A DNA stretch of 64,000 nt from Marisa cornuarietis. Lineage: Eukaryota > Mollusca > Gastropoda > Architaenioglossa > Ampullariidae. The DNA is taken from NCBI GenBank assembly GCA_004794655.1, contig SMMW01000585.1:6933501-6997500 (forward strand). The letters run 5' to 3'. Positions 37,498 through 49,499 of this stretch are shown in pieces (within the stretch, counting starts at the first letter, position 1; each line of letters opens with the position of its first letter). The translations under genes were made by a program, and so were the position numbers. The notes beneath the pieces were generated by a model. That model ran no database searches, was not told the DNA's origin, and worked only from the letters and a program-made list of their open reading frames with translations.

Positions 37498-38468
37498 ATG
37501 ATTGCTTTCAAAGCACTGACCACTTGTACATCGGCCATCTTCCTAGTCTTCGGTGAGAAGAATCAAATTATGTTTCTCGATTTTACTCACATCGCTTCTT
37601 TCATTAGGATAGTCGATAACTTATTTTTCATTTAAATCTAGGTATCTCATAACTTGTGAAACTCAGTTTTTTCAAAGCACCGAAGTTACAGGAAATGATT
37701 TGGAAAAAAAATCACTTTTTTAGGTGAAAATGATTGGACAAAAGAGATTGAAAATCATTTAATCAACGACCGGAGTCATATAGACTTTACATAAACGTTT
37801 ATTTTTATTGTAGGATGAAAAATATCCTTTAAAAGTGTTGATAATTACGGTAGTTAGAAAACTGCTCATTCATGTCTACAATGAAGTTTTAATTATTTTT
37901 CAAAAAGTTGTATGTAGAGTTCTAAGTACAGTGACAGAATGGTGAGGGAAGACATTAACATCAATGAAAATTAAAGGAAGCCGCAATGACAAAAATTAAA
38001 AGAATTAAAAAAGACTGGTCATAACAAAAAAAGATATCGCATAAAAATAAAACAACTACCTTTGAAAACAAAATTATGGTGATATTTTCTCATGTATATT
38101 GAAGGATGTCTTTAAACAGTGTTCTACTGTCTGGTTTTACTTCAGGAGTCATTCGTATCTCCCTCGCGTTTATTAAAGAGCTCGTTTCATTTTTTCGCGA
38201 GTGTTTCACGTGTTTCGTTGCTCTGTGAGTGGTGCGAATGACTTATTCCTCTTTGAGTGTTGCAAGGGATTGTGATTTCAGGTCCCACAGTGTGGGGCAC
38301 GACGAATGGAAGCCCTCTGCCTCTTGTACCCGGTGACCAGACAACGATCTCCACAAGACTTGCTGAGTTGAAAATACTCGTCATTGGAACCAGAAACGAC
38401 GCAAATCTCATTTTCTCAGTCAATGTGAGTATAACGGCGATGTTATTGTCAGTGCTGGTAGCTGTGTA

Positions 38469-38502
<34 letters not shown>

Positions 38503-39380
38503 GCTCTGTTAAAATCTGTGTGCCAATTCTCTGTACAAAATGTTTTGTAAAGCACTGTTTCCAACTGTTGGATGCTATAACCTTGTTTCACTACTTCATC
38601 AATGGCTTTTTTTTGTTGTCTTAGTGCCAGAAAATGATGGATCCTGTCATCTGTACCATTCTTGAGAAAAACTAACATGGTCCACATTACCCAATGAACA
38701 ATCCCTAAATTTTCTCTTTATTATAAAATAATCGTCACTTTCATTAAAACACAATCGAACATCGGATACTTTGCGTAAGAGCTGTAAACATTTCATTACA
38801 GGAAATGCTGGAAGACATGAATGAAGTGTGCGTGGGGTTCCAGCATCTGCTGGACAAGTTCTCAGCGGATGTAGCGCAGCAGCCCAGCCTGTCAGATCTG
38901 CACACGGACCTCATGAACCTGCGTGACGTCAGCCTGGGGTCCATACGAGCCATCATCATGGACCTGGTTCATATTTTCCAGTTAACTTTTCCACTTTCCA
39001 CAAGACAAACACAATTGTAGGAAATATGTCTTTCAGGGCCATTGTCTTCTATGGTACTCACGTACACCTGCTTTCTTAAAACCGTCTCTCTTTTTCTCTC
39101 TGTGGCACCCTTTCTCCCGTCACACAAACAGGTATATATCTATGCACAAAAAACGACGAGAGAGATTCATAGATTTAGACAGGTGAACACCTATTAAACG
39201 TTTTTCTTTTGTTTAATTTTGTAGAAACCTGACATAAAGATAGTGAACCATTCGGTTGAGGTTGACACATCCCCAGACATCAGTAGACGCAACATCAGGA
39301 ACCTTCTGATTGTAGCGCAGATAACAGCAGAGATGAACAGCATGATGGCAGCTCTTGCTTCAAACCTGCGAGAAAAATAG
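37498..39380 (+). CDS. Gene E: array family, G-like subfamily, exon 3 broken
   Basis: Exons: 37498-37552 (MIAFKALTTCTSAIFLVFG, signal peptide), 38282-38424, broken exon 3 from 38625, 38802-38966, 39225-39380. Exon 3 starts like that of G (CQKMMDPVICTILEKN) but meets TAA at 38673-38675. The following sequence joins the end of intron 3, so a deletion removed the second half of the exon and its donor. If exon 3 is included the protein ends early; if skipped, exon 2 joins exon 4 in frame because both flanking introns are phase 0, giving 172 aa without two of the three conserved cysteines. Exon 4 matches G at 50 of 55 residues. It is either a pseudogene or a shortened variant. Confidence 0.7.
38470..38501. 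repeat. (GAT)n microsatellite in gene E intron 2
   Basis: GAT units directly after exon 2. Absent at the same place in gene G. Confidence 0.9.
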
Positions 39381-39501
39381 TCACAGGCTGGAGACGCCTT
39401 ATTTTTTCAGTCATCTTTGTGTTCTCCGAGGGCCATCAGTCTGGACACTGACCAGTCAAGTAGACTGACGCGATGTGCGTTTTCGCTTCTCTTTAAAGCT
39501 C

Positions 39502-39541
39502 ATGGGATGTAACCCATTTCAACTAGTAAGGCATATTGCCT
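39502..39541 (+). promoter_or_regulatory. Tandem 3'-UTR hairpins of gene E
   Basis: ATGGG-ATGTAA-CCCAT at 39502-39517 and AGGCA-TAT-TGCCT at 39529-39541, 122 nt after the stop. Both stems are perfect even though exon 3 is damaged. Confidence 0.78.
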
Positions 39542-40019
39542 CAAGTTCGACTTTATATCGAATTTCTTAGACTGTATAATTTAAGTGTTTGTATATAGTT
39601 ACTATCATATTTACAGTCATGTGTATACATATATAAAACGCTTTCATGAAAGAGACTAATTCATTTTATATAACTGATCATAGAGATGGGAAAAATGAAA
39701 AAGATAATAGGGAAGAGAGTGATTTTTAGAGACAAGATCAGTTTCATTTTTAAGGACACGACAAAACTGAGATATATTCAGTCTTATTAAGTAATACGAT
39801 TTCAAAGGAAGAAGGAAAATTTAGGAAAAAATGTCTGAGACGATATTAATATCTGACATTTGAAATGAATAACAGTCGACGTAATTTTTTCTCTTTTAGT
39901 GCTTATGCCACCTTGATAATATTATGACTGACCGTTAGATGTCGCATTAAATCAAGTGGGCTTGTGGTAAAGCCAATATTTTAAAAGCAATGCCGGAGAA
40001 AAGATCAGCTGCTAACACC

Positions 40020-40235
40020 TCCATGAATCCCACAGCCTAAAAACCCTTCAGACTGTTGCACGTATGGTATTAACAAAATGAGCGAAGTTTTCCCTTGATG
40101 ACAGTTTTGCTCAAACATTACTCACATGTTCCGCTAAAGGACTCACGTTGACAACAGCCCTATAGTCTGGCGACAGTCGGTATTCTTTTCATAGCTCATG
40201 GGATGTAACTCATTGCAAACAGTAAGGCCCATTCC
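40020..40235 (+). pseudogene. Relic of exon 5 and 3' UTR after gene E
   Basis: CTTCAGACTGTTGCACGTATGG and AACAAAATGAGCGAAGTTTT-like words (about 40050-40095) match exon 5 of C, D and F. The UTR follows: ATGGG-ATGTAA-CTCAT at 40198-40213 (one pair now G-T), while the second hairpin is destroyed (AAGGCCCATTCCC). Upstream exons were not found. Sequence after it matches the flank downstream of copy C, so it is the remains of a C-like gene. Confidence 0.7.
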
Positions 40236-40239
40236 CAAA

Positions 40240-40240
40240 C

Positions 40241-40283
<43 letters not shown>
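40240..40283. repeat. (ATT)n microsatellite
   Basis: ATT units right after the relic 3' UTR. Confidence 0.95.
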
Positions 40284-40299
40284 TAGTGAATATATATAT

Positions 40300-40983
40300 A
40301 TTTAAAACCGTGAAGTTTTAATTTATCTTGATTGAGATTTCTGATGTAAATTAAGTACACGGCTTTAATCAGTGCTCTCTGCACCGTGTCTGATCATGCA
40401 GCTGAGTGAAACATAAGCAAAGAAAAGCGATGTGTAATTAGAGGTCGATGATGAAATATTTTACTGGAAAAATGACAATAAGAGATGGGCTTGAGAAATG
40501 TAGTTTGTTTTCTTTGTTGAGGGTATCACAAATGAAGACGTTTGGATAGTCTGATTTTAAAGGACATTGTTACTATGAACGTGGCTGTTGAAAACTTAAA
40601 AAAATACCCATAAATAAGTTTGCTTTTGACATTTATTACATGAATACGTTTATGTTTACGTGGTGTTTGTTAATCAGTTGAAAGTTGTGCTGGCTCAAAA
40701 CAGAATCATGCAAAGAAAATAAACAAAACATAAGCAAACGCATGTTAACTGAATTTGTATGAACATTAATCAGATGTTACAGGAAAGAGATCCTTTTAAC
40801 ATATTTGCTAAATCATGTGTTTAATATCAGTTCGACATTGCATGTGATCATTAATAGTTTTGCGTGTTTTATGGCTGTACAATAAACTTAATTATGACTC
40901 TGAATCTGTTTAGCTGTATGTAAATCGGAATAAAATGTAATTTGTATCAGTATGGTATATATAAATACTTACATATGTGATCT

Positions 40984-41033
<50 letters not shown>

Positions 41034-43900
41034 ATATATATATATATATAAATAGAGATATTCAACGCCTAAGTTTACTAAGGACACTCGCACACATGCA
41101 CCAAAGGAAGTCGACGAAAAATATTCTTTCAACACAAAAATCTCCATCGTAGCACACAATGAGCGGACCAATGGGGTCGCACTGCAAAGTGAATTCGGGG
41201 CGATAATACATTGTCTTATATATCTTTTATATTTGTGTTACTTTAGATCTCTTTGTCTCATTTTTGACATAGAAAGAGAAGTCAGTTTCTGGATGCATAT
41301 AAATGTTGACCAAAATAGTAATACAGCCGATCAGATATGTTTGATTATATGAAACGTTTACTGAGATTTATTGAGAAGGCAGAAAAAAGGAATAATGTAC
41401 ATATAGGAAGGTTAAAATATTATTTTCTTGATTTTAACGGCAAACTGAGTACAGAGAACATATTCTGGACCTTGAATTAAGACAGAATTTAGCTAGCTGA
41501 TAAAATGTTAACAAGCAACAAGAGGAAAACAATCTCCATCACCAGAGCAAATCAGCAAAGTCAAATACAATGCTTGTCTGAAAACATTTTTTCGAACGAC
41601 CGTACTTGTAAGATAGAAAGCAACAAATATAGACATATACAAAGCAATAAATTTAGCAATATTCCTGTTCTTAACTGTATAAACGTTATAACAGGCCATC
41701 AGATGTCAGTATATGGGACATGTTGCTAGTGTTATACGACCTATATTCGATATGGTGTGATTCTGGTTTGGTGATTCCTTTATCTGAAATTACTGTCTTT
41801 TTTGTCTTATGAAGCTTCCGGCATCGCTCAATTAAAACAGCCTCCCACACAGTCTACACTTTAAGGCGTTTGGTAAAACACTTGCTTATCAAACAAAAAA
41901 CACACGGAGAGATACACCTGCAGACACCCACAGATACACGCACAGATACACAAACATTGACTACAGCTGCCCTGGACGACGCATGCGGGAATTTTTGTGC
42001 AGTAACCAAAATGGCTAGACTGAATTTCCTTCAGTCAGTCGCTCCCCGATGTGGCAATGTAAATTGTTGTCTGGTGACTCGCCACCCTTTAGCTACCTAA
42101 CCGGTTTAGTAACCACCCTCTGACCCACTCACCTTCCTGGCCCAGCCACCCAACCGGGCTACCTACACAAAAACTGTTACGGACTTCCGTTTCGACGAGG
42201 AAACACTTCATCGTCTCGCTCTGCTGCCCGCTGCCGATGTGCTTTAAAGCATTTAAAGATCATTTATCAAATACAGTAGTTTTGTAAGACCATATATTTG
42301 CCAGTTTATATTCCTCGGAATTACTGCAGAAAACGGAAGTTACACAGACTCTGTCAAAGTCAGAGGTTATCAAACAGATTAAGTGCTAGCCTGGTATTGC
42401 ATCTTAGAGCTACAATGGTCCTGCAAATCCAGCATGATGGAGCCACTCCATGGGGTCTTACACCAGCACCAGGCCTTACCCAGTCCTAATAATACATCCC
42501 CTGCCTACACAACTAAGTCTCGAAAATTGTGAAAAGCATCATTGTTTACTACGCATTTAGTAAACTGTAGGAAATCATCACTCTCAATGTGGACAAGGAC
42601 TTCCACAGTTAGGGGCTGCAACAGAGGTACAGGCGTAACACACACTCGTCCCGATGTTTTCTGAAGGCTGTTATCGGAATAGAGAATCAGAACAAAAGAC
42701 AATCCGTATTAGGACCCACATTAATATTTCTGTCTGTCCTTACGTCCAACCATCTGCTCGAATATCTCTCTATCTTCCTGCCTACGTCGTTCCGTCATCT
42801 GTCGTTTCCCCTCTTCCCCTCGTTAAAAACTCCTCCCTAAACTTTACTAACAAAGCAAAACAATAAACAAAATGAATGCAGACAGGCAGATGCCGATAGG
42901 CTGGTAGATTATTTCGCTAATAAACAGTCAGAAACAGACTGGCGAGCAGTGAAATAAACAAACAGGTAGAAAGAAATTATGGTGATAACAGGGTAACACA
43001 TTTACACCTCATTGCTGACTAACTTCGACAGCAACAATGATTAAACAACGGTATTTCTAGAGTGCAATATTTCACGCCGTGTGAGTGAAGTCCTTAAACT
43101 ATGCCAGGTCGTCAATAACAATGTTTACGGAAGCATCATTTGTCTGACTACTGAGGGTGTCACACTAAGGCTCACCTTTATTCACGAAATGATATCATCG
43201 TCGAGCACTTCCGCCAGTCGAGAGTCAAATTCACAAAATGACGAGTCAGTTACACTGATGGCGTTTTCCACACTGTGATTATCAGAGTGATACAGAAGAT
43301 GCAGCAGATTGTGATAAAGACCACGTAAATAAATATCACTAGAGCTCATCAGATAACATCCTAAAAATAGATACCAATCGAAAGAGAAAATAGAAAATAT
43401 TAAATACAGATGAAAATATTAAATACAGATAAGAAATATCACACAGCTGAGATACATATATATATATACACACATATATATATATATATATCATTAGAAA
43501 GAATCAACGCCTAAGTTTACTAGAGACTTGTGCACACATGCACCAAAAGAAACCGATGATAAATATTCTTCCTGTACAAATATCTCAGTCGCAGCTGTCA
43601 ATGCGCGGACCAGTGTTGTGTCCGGTTATAAAGCACGTTTACTGAGATTTATTGAAAAAACAGAAAAAAAGGAACAGTGTAAATGCACGGAGATTAAACA
43701 TCTTTTTTTCTTGCTTCTGACAGCGAACCGAGAACGAGTTCTGTCTTTAATCAAGAAAGAACTATGTTTGCTAGTTGATATATTGTTTAGGCATAACCAG
43801 GAAAAACAATCATCTTTATCTCTAGGTTACATTAGAAAAGTAAAGTACACAATTTATTTGACAATATGTTTTGAACTAGCGTACTTCTAAGAAAGAAAGC
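40300..43900. repeat. Duplicated array flank, partner of 20.6-25.1 kb
   Basis: No gene. Collinear words with 20600-25100, including an orphan copy of the distal upstream flank at 43080-43400 with no gene behind it. Contains (CA)n at 40988-41031 followed by (TA)n, and TA repeats near 43457-43490. Confidence 0.6.
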
Positions 43901-44738
43901 AACAAGTAGGAGGAGTCGTGACTTGAGGAATGTCAATAATGTTCGTATCACAGAAGCAATAATTTCAGCAACCGCCTATTGTGATGAACTGCACAAGCAT
44001 TCTAACAGGTAGTCAAATGTCAGTATTAGGTAACAATTGCCAGTATTGTCAACCTATCTATAATCTGTTTCCAGTTTACTGTTCCTTTTTGAGGATACTG
44101 TGTCTTTTTTGTCGTACAACGTTTTCGGTGTCGCTCTGTTGAAACAGCCCCCCACACACTCATTGCTTGTGGAATTCATTCGCTTAGACAGAGATGGAAA
44201 AGAAACATTCAACCACAAGTACACTAACAAAGAAATCAGATTAAAGAAAAATACTTTATTTATAACAAAAGTACAAAAAAACAAAAAAATCTAACTGGAT
44301 GAAAGCAAATTAATTTAAAGAGAGAATCGAAAACACGAAATACACACAGACAACAGATACCACACACCGGAGATGCAGACACGCGATTACCTTCCGCATA
44401 ATTATACTGACATCGACACTAGGAGCCTAAATGACGACTTGTCATGGGTGAACAAGGTAATAAAGAGAGAAGAATGCGAGTGAAGTGTCACTCACCCTTC
44501 TTGAATAACAAGTTGCACAATGCAGTGAAAAATGCAACACTGAAGATCGGCCGATGTCCTGAGGTCTCTTGGTGGAAGGTAGAAGTGACTACTCCATCAC
44601 CCCTCCCACCCCACTGAACCGCCTAAAAGGTTCTTGCTAGTACTGTAGTTTTCCAAGCCCGACCTGAGCATAGAGTTACCAGCTGCATTTCTCCGATATT
44701 AGTGTAGAATTAAGGAAGTTCTTCAAACCTTACCACTG

Positions 44739-44834
<96 letters not shown>

Positions 44835-45720
44835 ATAAAAGGACACACAAACAGTCAACGAGTGCAGACAGACAAGTTTTGATAAACTGGTGGATATTTT
44901 CAACAATGAATTTACAGACAGAATGAAGAAAGCAGTTAGAAATCAGTTATGAAATAACAATAAACATTGTCTGCCAAATTTCTTTCGTCTGAAAACGAGA
45001 GAACGGACTTCAAACGGTACAATTCGTCAGGGTAACATCAGTACCTTTGTAAAAAGAACAATACAAATAATTGAAGAATGTTGTTTTGCGGGTTGGATAT
45101 TAAATGTCTTCAAATATGAGGGATCATCAATTACAGGGTCGACGGAAGCGACTGTAGATGGTGTCTCTAAAGCAACTTCGTTCACGAGAGAGATATCGTT
45201 GGCTAAGAGAAAACTGAAGCACGGTAAATATTTCTCGGGTTGTAAGGAAAATGTCTTCAAATATGCCGGATTGTCAATAATATTGCTTACTGAAGCGATT
45301 GTCTGACTGTTGGAGGCGTCAAAAGCACACCGGAGTTCGAGAAAAGTCGGCGAGTACTTCCGCCAGTCGCAAGTCCAGTACCGTGACGCCCACTTGGGTG
45401 CCCACGTGTAAAACACTACCTTACTTTTACAGACTGACAGTTCAGTCGCACTGATGATAATTTTAAACGAACACTACGATTATCAACGTGATACAGAAGC
45501 ATTTATCAGGATGTGATAAAGACTTCGAACGGTCCCACAACAGCTCATTGGGTAGTATGTTCTCGAAATAGGCACCAATAAAAATTAGTTAATGAATTAT
45601 GTCTCAGATGAAAACTGTGATGTGTGGGTAAAACCACTCACACTTTCTGTGACAGTTATAAGTTTTAAACCTTTAATGAATGGTGGAAAAAGTACTTCCT
45701 TGAGTTGACATCACCTATAT
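43901..45720. repeat. Upstream flank of gene F, partner of 30.7-32.2 kb
   Basis: No gene. Matches the D upstream flank (CACACACCGGAGATGCAGAC at 31156 and 44352). An expanded (ATC)n replaces part of the paralogous sequence. Confidence 0.65.
44739..44834. repeat. (ATC)n microsatellite, about 96 bp
   Basis: Thirty-odd uninterrupted ATC units, absent from the paralogous place upstream of D (about 31510). Confidence 0.97.
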
Positions 45721-45730
45721 TTTAAAAACT

Positions 45731-45761
45731 CCAGAATTCCAGATCCAACCATGTATAAAAG
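45731..45761 (+). promoter_or_regulatory. Core promoter of gene F
   Basis: CCAGAATTCC at 45731-45740 and TATAAAAG at 45754-45761, 76 bp before the ATG. Same module as A and D; sequence from here to the ATG is clearly alignable with D. Confidence 0.78.
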
Positions 45762-45836
45762 GCAGAGTTTGACTGCATCAAAACAAGTGCCTCAAACGCA
45801 TAAATCTTCGAGTAGATTAGACATACCGCTGGAAAC

Positions 45837-47039
45837 ATGAACGTTTTGAGATCACTAATGTCTGGTTTACTGAAGGTCTCTCTAATTCTGGGTAAGTTTA
45901 TTTTGTTGCTTTTTTTTGAGAAATCTTTGATACTTTTCGGCTTCTTTAGGGATTAAAATATTTTGAGTTGATATCCAAGGAGGGCATGTAGAAATACACC
46001 AACGAAAATCTAGTAGGTGTGCATTCTGATAACTTTACAATCAGAAATTTTATAGATTGTTAAAGAAGCAGGAAGGACAAAAAGTAAGCAAACAGACGAT
46101 CAAATTCCTGCAAATTCAAAGAGAAACGTATTGTTTATTGTATCATTATTAGAACAGTTTAATAGAATATTGATGTGTGACCTTCACTAGTAGCAAATAT
46201 AGCTTTGTAGGAATTTTAAAATTATACACTTTTTAGTGTTTAATGCACTTCTCACTGTGCTAGACATTGAATAATGCATTGATAATAACACTTTCCTTTG
46301 GCGTTTATTTCAGTTTTGCACAAATAAAAAAATCCCAAATAATGTAGACAGATAAAATAGTGTTTTAAAAGACTTTCTCATTTTTATTTTTATTTCTATA
46401 TTTAAAGGAATTACAGCATATTGGAGCGCAAGCGCATTGCCTGTAGCAACAGGCGACCAAACACAAATCTCAGCTCAGAATATTTTGACTTTAAATGACA
46501 ACCTCAAGCAAGCAAGAACAGATGCCAATCGTACTTTCTGGAACAATGTAAGTGTATGAAGCTGTCTGTAAATGTGAGTGTTGCTAAGTCATGGAGAGCA
46601 ATGTACCTAGAATGGATTTCATAAAGCTGTTGAATTTAGAGACTAACGAAAGTAGAAAATACATGACGTGGACGTTAAATAGGGAAAGACAACTTTTTTT
46701 TATATCTTATTAAAGGTTATGTAAACACAGTTCGTTAAGAGCGTGTAAACAGTGCAAAATGATTTTTACTCAAGTGAAACTAATCTTTGCGATTGTCTGA
46801 CCTTTTATTTACTCTTCTTCTCTGTCATCCTTGATGCAGTGCTTGAGTTTCCCTAAAGCCTGCGTCGTTAACCAATCGGCATTCGACCCTCCAAGCTTCC
46901 AAGCAGGAAACCAAAGCACAGGGGTAAGAGCCATTCTGTAGTGAATCTATGTTTGAAAGCAATGAATAAATAAATAAATGAAAACAAGAGAGAAAGAGGT
47001 ATAACAATATAAAAGGGGAGATTGTGAAAACATTTACAA

Positions 47040-47092
<53 letters not shown>

Positions 47093-47667
47093 ATATATAT
47101 ATATATATATCTCGCGATTACAAATACTTAAAATTTTTTTGACTCAGGAAATACTTCAGGAAATGTTTCACGTTTGCAACAACTTCACACAGCTGCTGGA
47201 CAAGTTCCTAAACGACATCATGCAGCAGTTGGTCTATCCAAAACTGGCTGAAGATCTGAAGAAACTGAATAATACCAGTCTGCTCTCAGTAGAACTCTTT
47301 CTTCAGCAACTGGTTAGTATTTCCCGCTTTTACTTTCAACAAGTAAACGCTTTTGCTAAAAACAATTCAGATAAGCTTTATAAAATCAACCTAGCGTGTT
47401 TTAAATTGCTTAGCAAAATGCTTTTAGATGAGCAAGTAGAATAATTGGCAGGTTATTGCGTATAAGACATTTGTGATATCTACACACATATGACACGGTT
47501 TGTGCTCTTCTGATCTTTTACAGAAACCTAATTTGCAGAAAGGGAGTACGACTGTCGATATTTACACCTACACGAATCCCACTTCACGCAACATAAGAAA
47601 CCTACAGATTGTTTCACGAATGGCGATAGAGATGGACAAAATGAGCAAAGTTGTCTCTACATTTTGA
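45837..47667 (+). CDS. Gene F: secreted small helical protein, array family
   Basis: Exons: 45837-45891, 46408-46547, 46840-46923, 47148-47312, 47524-47667; introns phase 1, 0, 0, 0; 195 aa; no stops. Signal peptide MNVLRSLMSGLLKVSLILG. Exon 2: ALPVATGDQTQIS, then a helix ending ARTDANRTFWNN (sequon NRT). Exon 3: C-x6-C (CLSFPKAC) and sequon NQS. Exon 4: EMFHVCNNFTQLLDKF with the third Cys and sequons NFT and NTS. Exon 5: RNIRNLQIVSRMAIEMDKM. Three cysteines in the mature chain leave one unpaired, which could allow a disulphide dimer. It is the cleanest member and a good type copy. Function not recognised; a secreted signalling role is inferred from size, layout and UTR only. Confidence 0.88.
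47043..47110. repeat. (GT)n/(TA)n microsatellite in gene F intron 3
   Basis: Homologous in place to the TA-based repeats in A and C. The 133-residue open frame that starts in it is an artefact that runs into exon 4. Confidence 0.95.
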
Positions 47668-47744
47668 TGACATGGAAACGACAGTTTCTCCAAACCATTA
47701 CCCACATTTAAGTTGAAAGGACAAGCGTTGATAACACTGACCAG

Positions 47745-47825
47745 CCCGATAGTCGGGCCGATAGTCGGTTTCATTTTCCTAGCTCATGGGATGTAACCCA
47801 TTGCAAAGTGTAGGGCATATTGCCT
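47745..47825 (+). promoter_or_regulatory. 3'-UTR hairpin cluster of gene F
   Basis: Four stem-loops: CCCGA-TAG-TCGGG at 47745-47757; CCGA-TAG-TCGG at 47758-47768; ATGGG-ATGTAA-CCCAT at 47786-47801; and GGGCA-TAT-TGCCT at 47813-47825, outer pair G-T. The hexaloop hairpin begins 119 nt after the stop. Confidence 0.8.
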
Positions 47826-47829
47826 GATT

Positions 47830-49200
47830 TACAGTCTTACATATTTAGCTGAGTTGCTTTTGATTTGGTATTTTATTGTAGCAGTTTGATTGACATCACT
47901 GAAGTCATAAGTTCGTTACGTACATGTTCTGTTTTCACAAGAGAGCTGAGGTGTTTGTATTACATATGATTACACAGGTGAGTGAAAGCGATCTGGGGGG
48001 AGGGGATGGAAAGGAAAAAAATAAAGAGGTGTATAATACAGACCACTGATGTGAAATTGAATTTGTGGTGAAGGGGCAACATAATGGCATTGCGGAATTC
48101 AATCAGTTTTGTTTGTAGATTATCCATTTGAAGACATTCGTTTAGTCTGACTTGAAAGTACATTGTTACAATGATAGCATCTTGATTTTTTAAAATATGC
48201 TTTTCGACATTTTTTGGAAGTTTGTGTTAAATTCATGATATTTGCTAAGCGTGTATTTAGCGTGGCTTTAATTTTGCTTGATATGCATAGCGTGATAATC
48301 TGTGATCTGTAATTTTGATTTTATCTTCATTCCTGGATCCTCATTAAGAAACCCCATACCCCATAATGTTCTGAGCGCTATATTTAACTTGCCGTAACTT
48401 GCCTGCTATATCCTCAGTGTTTCCTTCGCTCAAAGCAAATAAAGTTTGTCACATCCTAGCTCTTTTACACTTTGTATTCTTTACGTAGACTTCGGGGTTG
48501 AGCGTTTGGATGTGTAAAACAACACGAGACAAAAATAAAAACAGAGTGATGCGAAAACAACAGAAGAAACAATAACAACAGAATAATGTTTTCTTGTGGT
48601 ACAAATAGATTGGTCTGTCCTATTACTCATGAAAAGTGTCATGCAGGTAAGGGATGTCAGACAAGCAGAGCTTTAATACACGAAGCAGCACTCGAGACAC
48701 GAAAGTAAATTTCATCTGAAGGCCACGTTTTCCTCGCTCTTCTCACAGAAAAACCAGGCGAGGCAATCGAGGCAGAGGCGGGGGTTCTTATATCAAAACA
48801 ACCACGTGTTTCGTAGATCATTAAATTAATAACTGGTCTGTTGCCTAATCTACCTCAAGTAAAAGTAGAATATTTTCAAAAATTTTAAAAAATAAGTATT
48901 ATAGTATCTTAGGTTTTTCCTGAAAATAATATTTACACCTTATGTGTGAATGCGTAAACAACTTTTCTTTTAGAAGTATTTATAACTGTCAACAATTTTT
49001 AATCCACTTTTTTCACTTGACACAAAATTAACCCTGGCAATTGAGAATTATATTGTATAAATGTAAAAAAATAATTCACTTAATAAGACATAATAACTGT
49101 GTGCTACCGTTAAGCTTCAACTCAGTTCTGTAGTAAATGAGACACTTTTAGTATTTTTAAAATGAATAGTTTTTTAATAGTAAAACTGATTAATATTTTT
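47830..49200. other. Downstream flank of gene F
   Basis: No gene. Collinear with 34480-35650 downstream of D, and in part with 57330-57770. Confidence 0.6.
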
Positions 49201-49234
49201 ATACTACAAAGTATTAGTTGTTTTCTGGCTGTAG

Positions 49235-49400
49235 CTGTTTCTGCAGGCCTGACGAGAGGGGGGACAGGGGGGGGGGGTCTGGTGTACCCGGGCCCGCGGC
49301 TGTGAAGGGGGCCCGGCCTTGGTCAGTGGATTTTTTTTCTTCTTTTTCTCCTTTTCTTTTTCTTTTAAAGAAAGGTCTGAGGACAGAACACCCACCCAGC
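49235..49400. repeat. Dispersed repeat with G-tract, copy 2
   Basis: GGCCTGACGAG, G-run, TGTACCCGGGCCCGCGGCTG and a pyrimidine tail, as at 3085-3205. Open frames here on both strands are artefacts of the biased composition. Confidence 0.6.
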
Positions 49401-49499
49401 ATCGCCCTGCAATAACACATCGGCTGGTCATTACCTTTCCTTCCAGTCTCCGACCTTCTTTTGCTCTTTGCCGATGAAGCTCCCGGTAAAAAGAAGGTA

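Noticed and set aside
38187..38687. 166-residue minus-strand frame
   Set aside because: It is antisense to exons 2 and 3 of gene E and includes the GAT repeat; part of it recurs antisense to gene G.
44739..44834. Regular short repeats considered as CRISPR
   Set aside because: Uninterrupted trinucleotide repeat without spacers in a eukaryotic window.
47043..47444. 133-residue open frame starting with repeated Cys-Val
   Set aside because: It begins in a GT repeat and only runs into exon 4 of gene F and on past its donor site; the spliced model explains the coding part.
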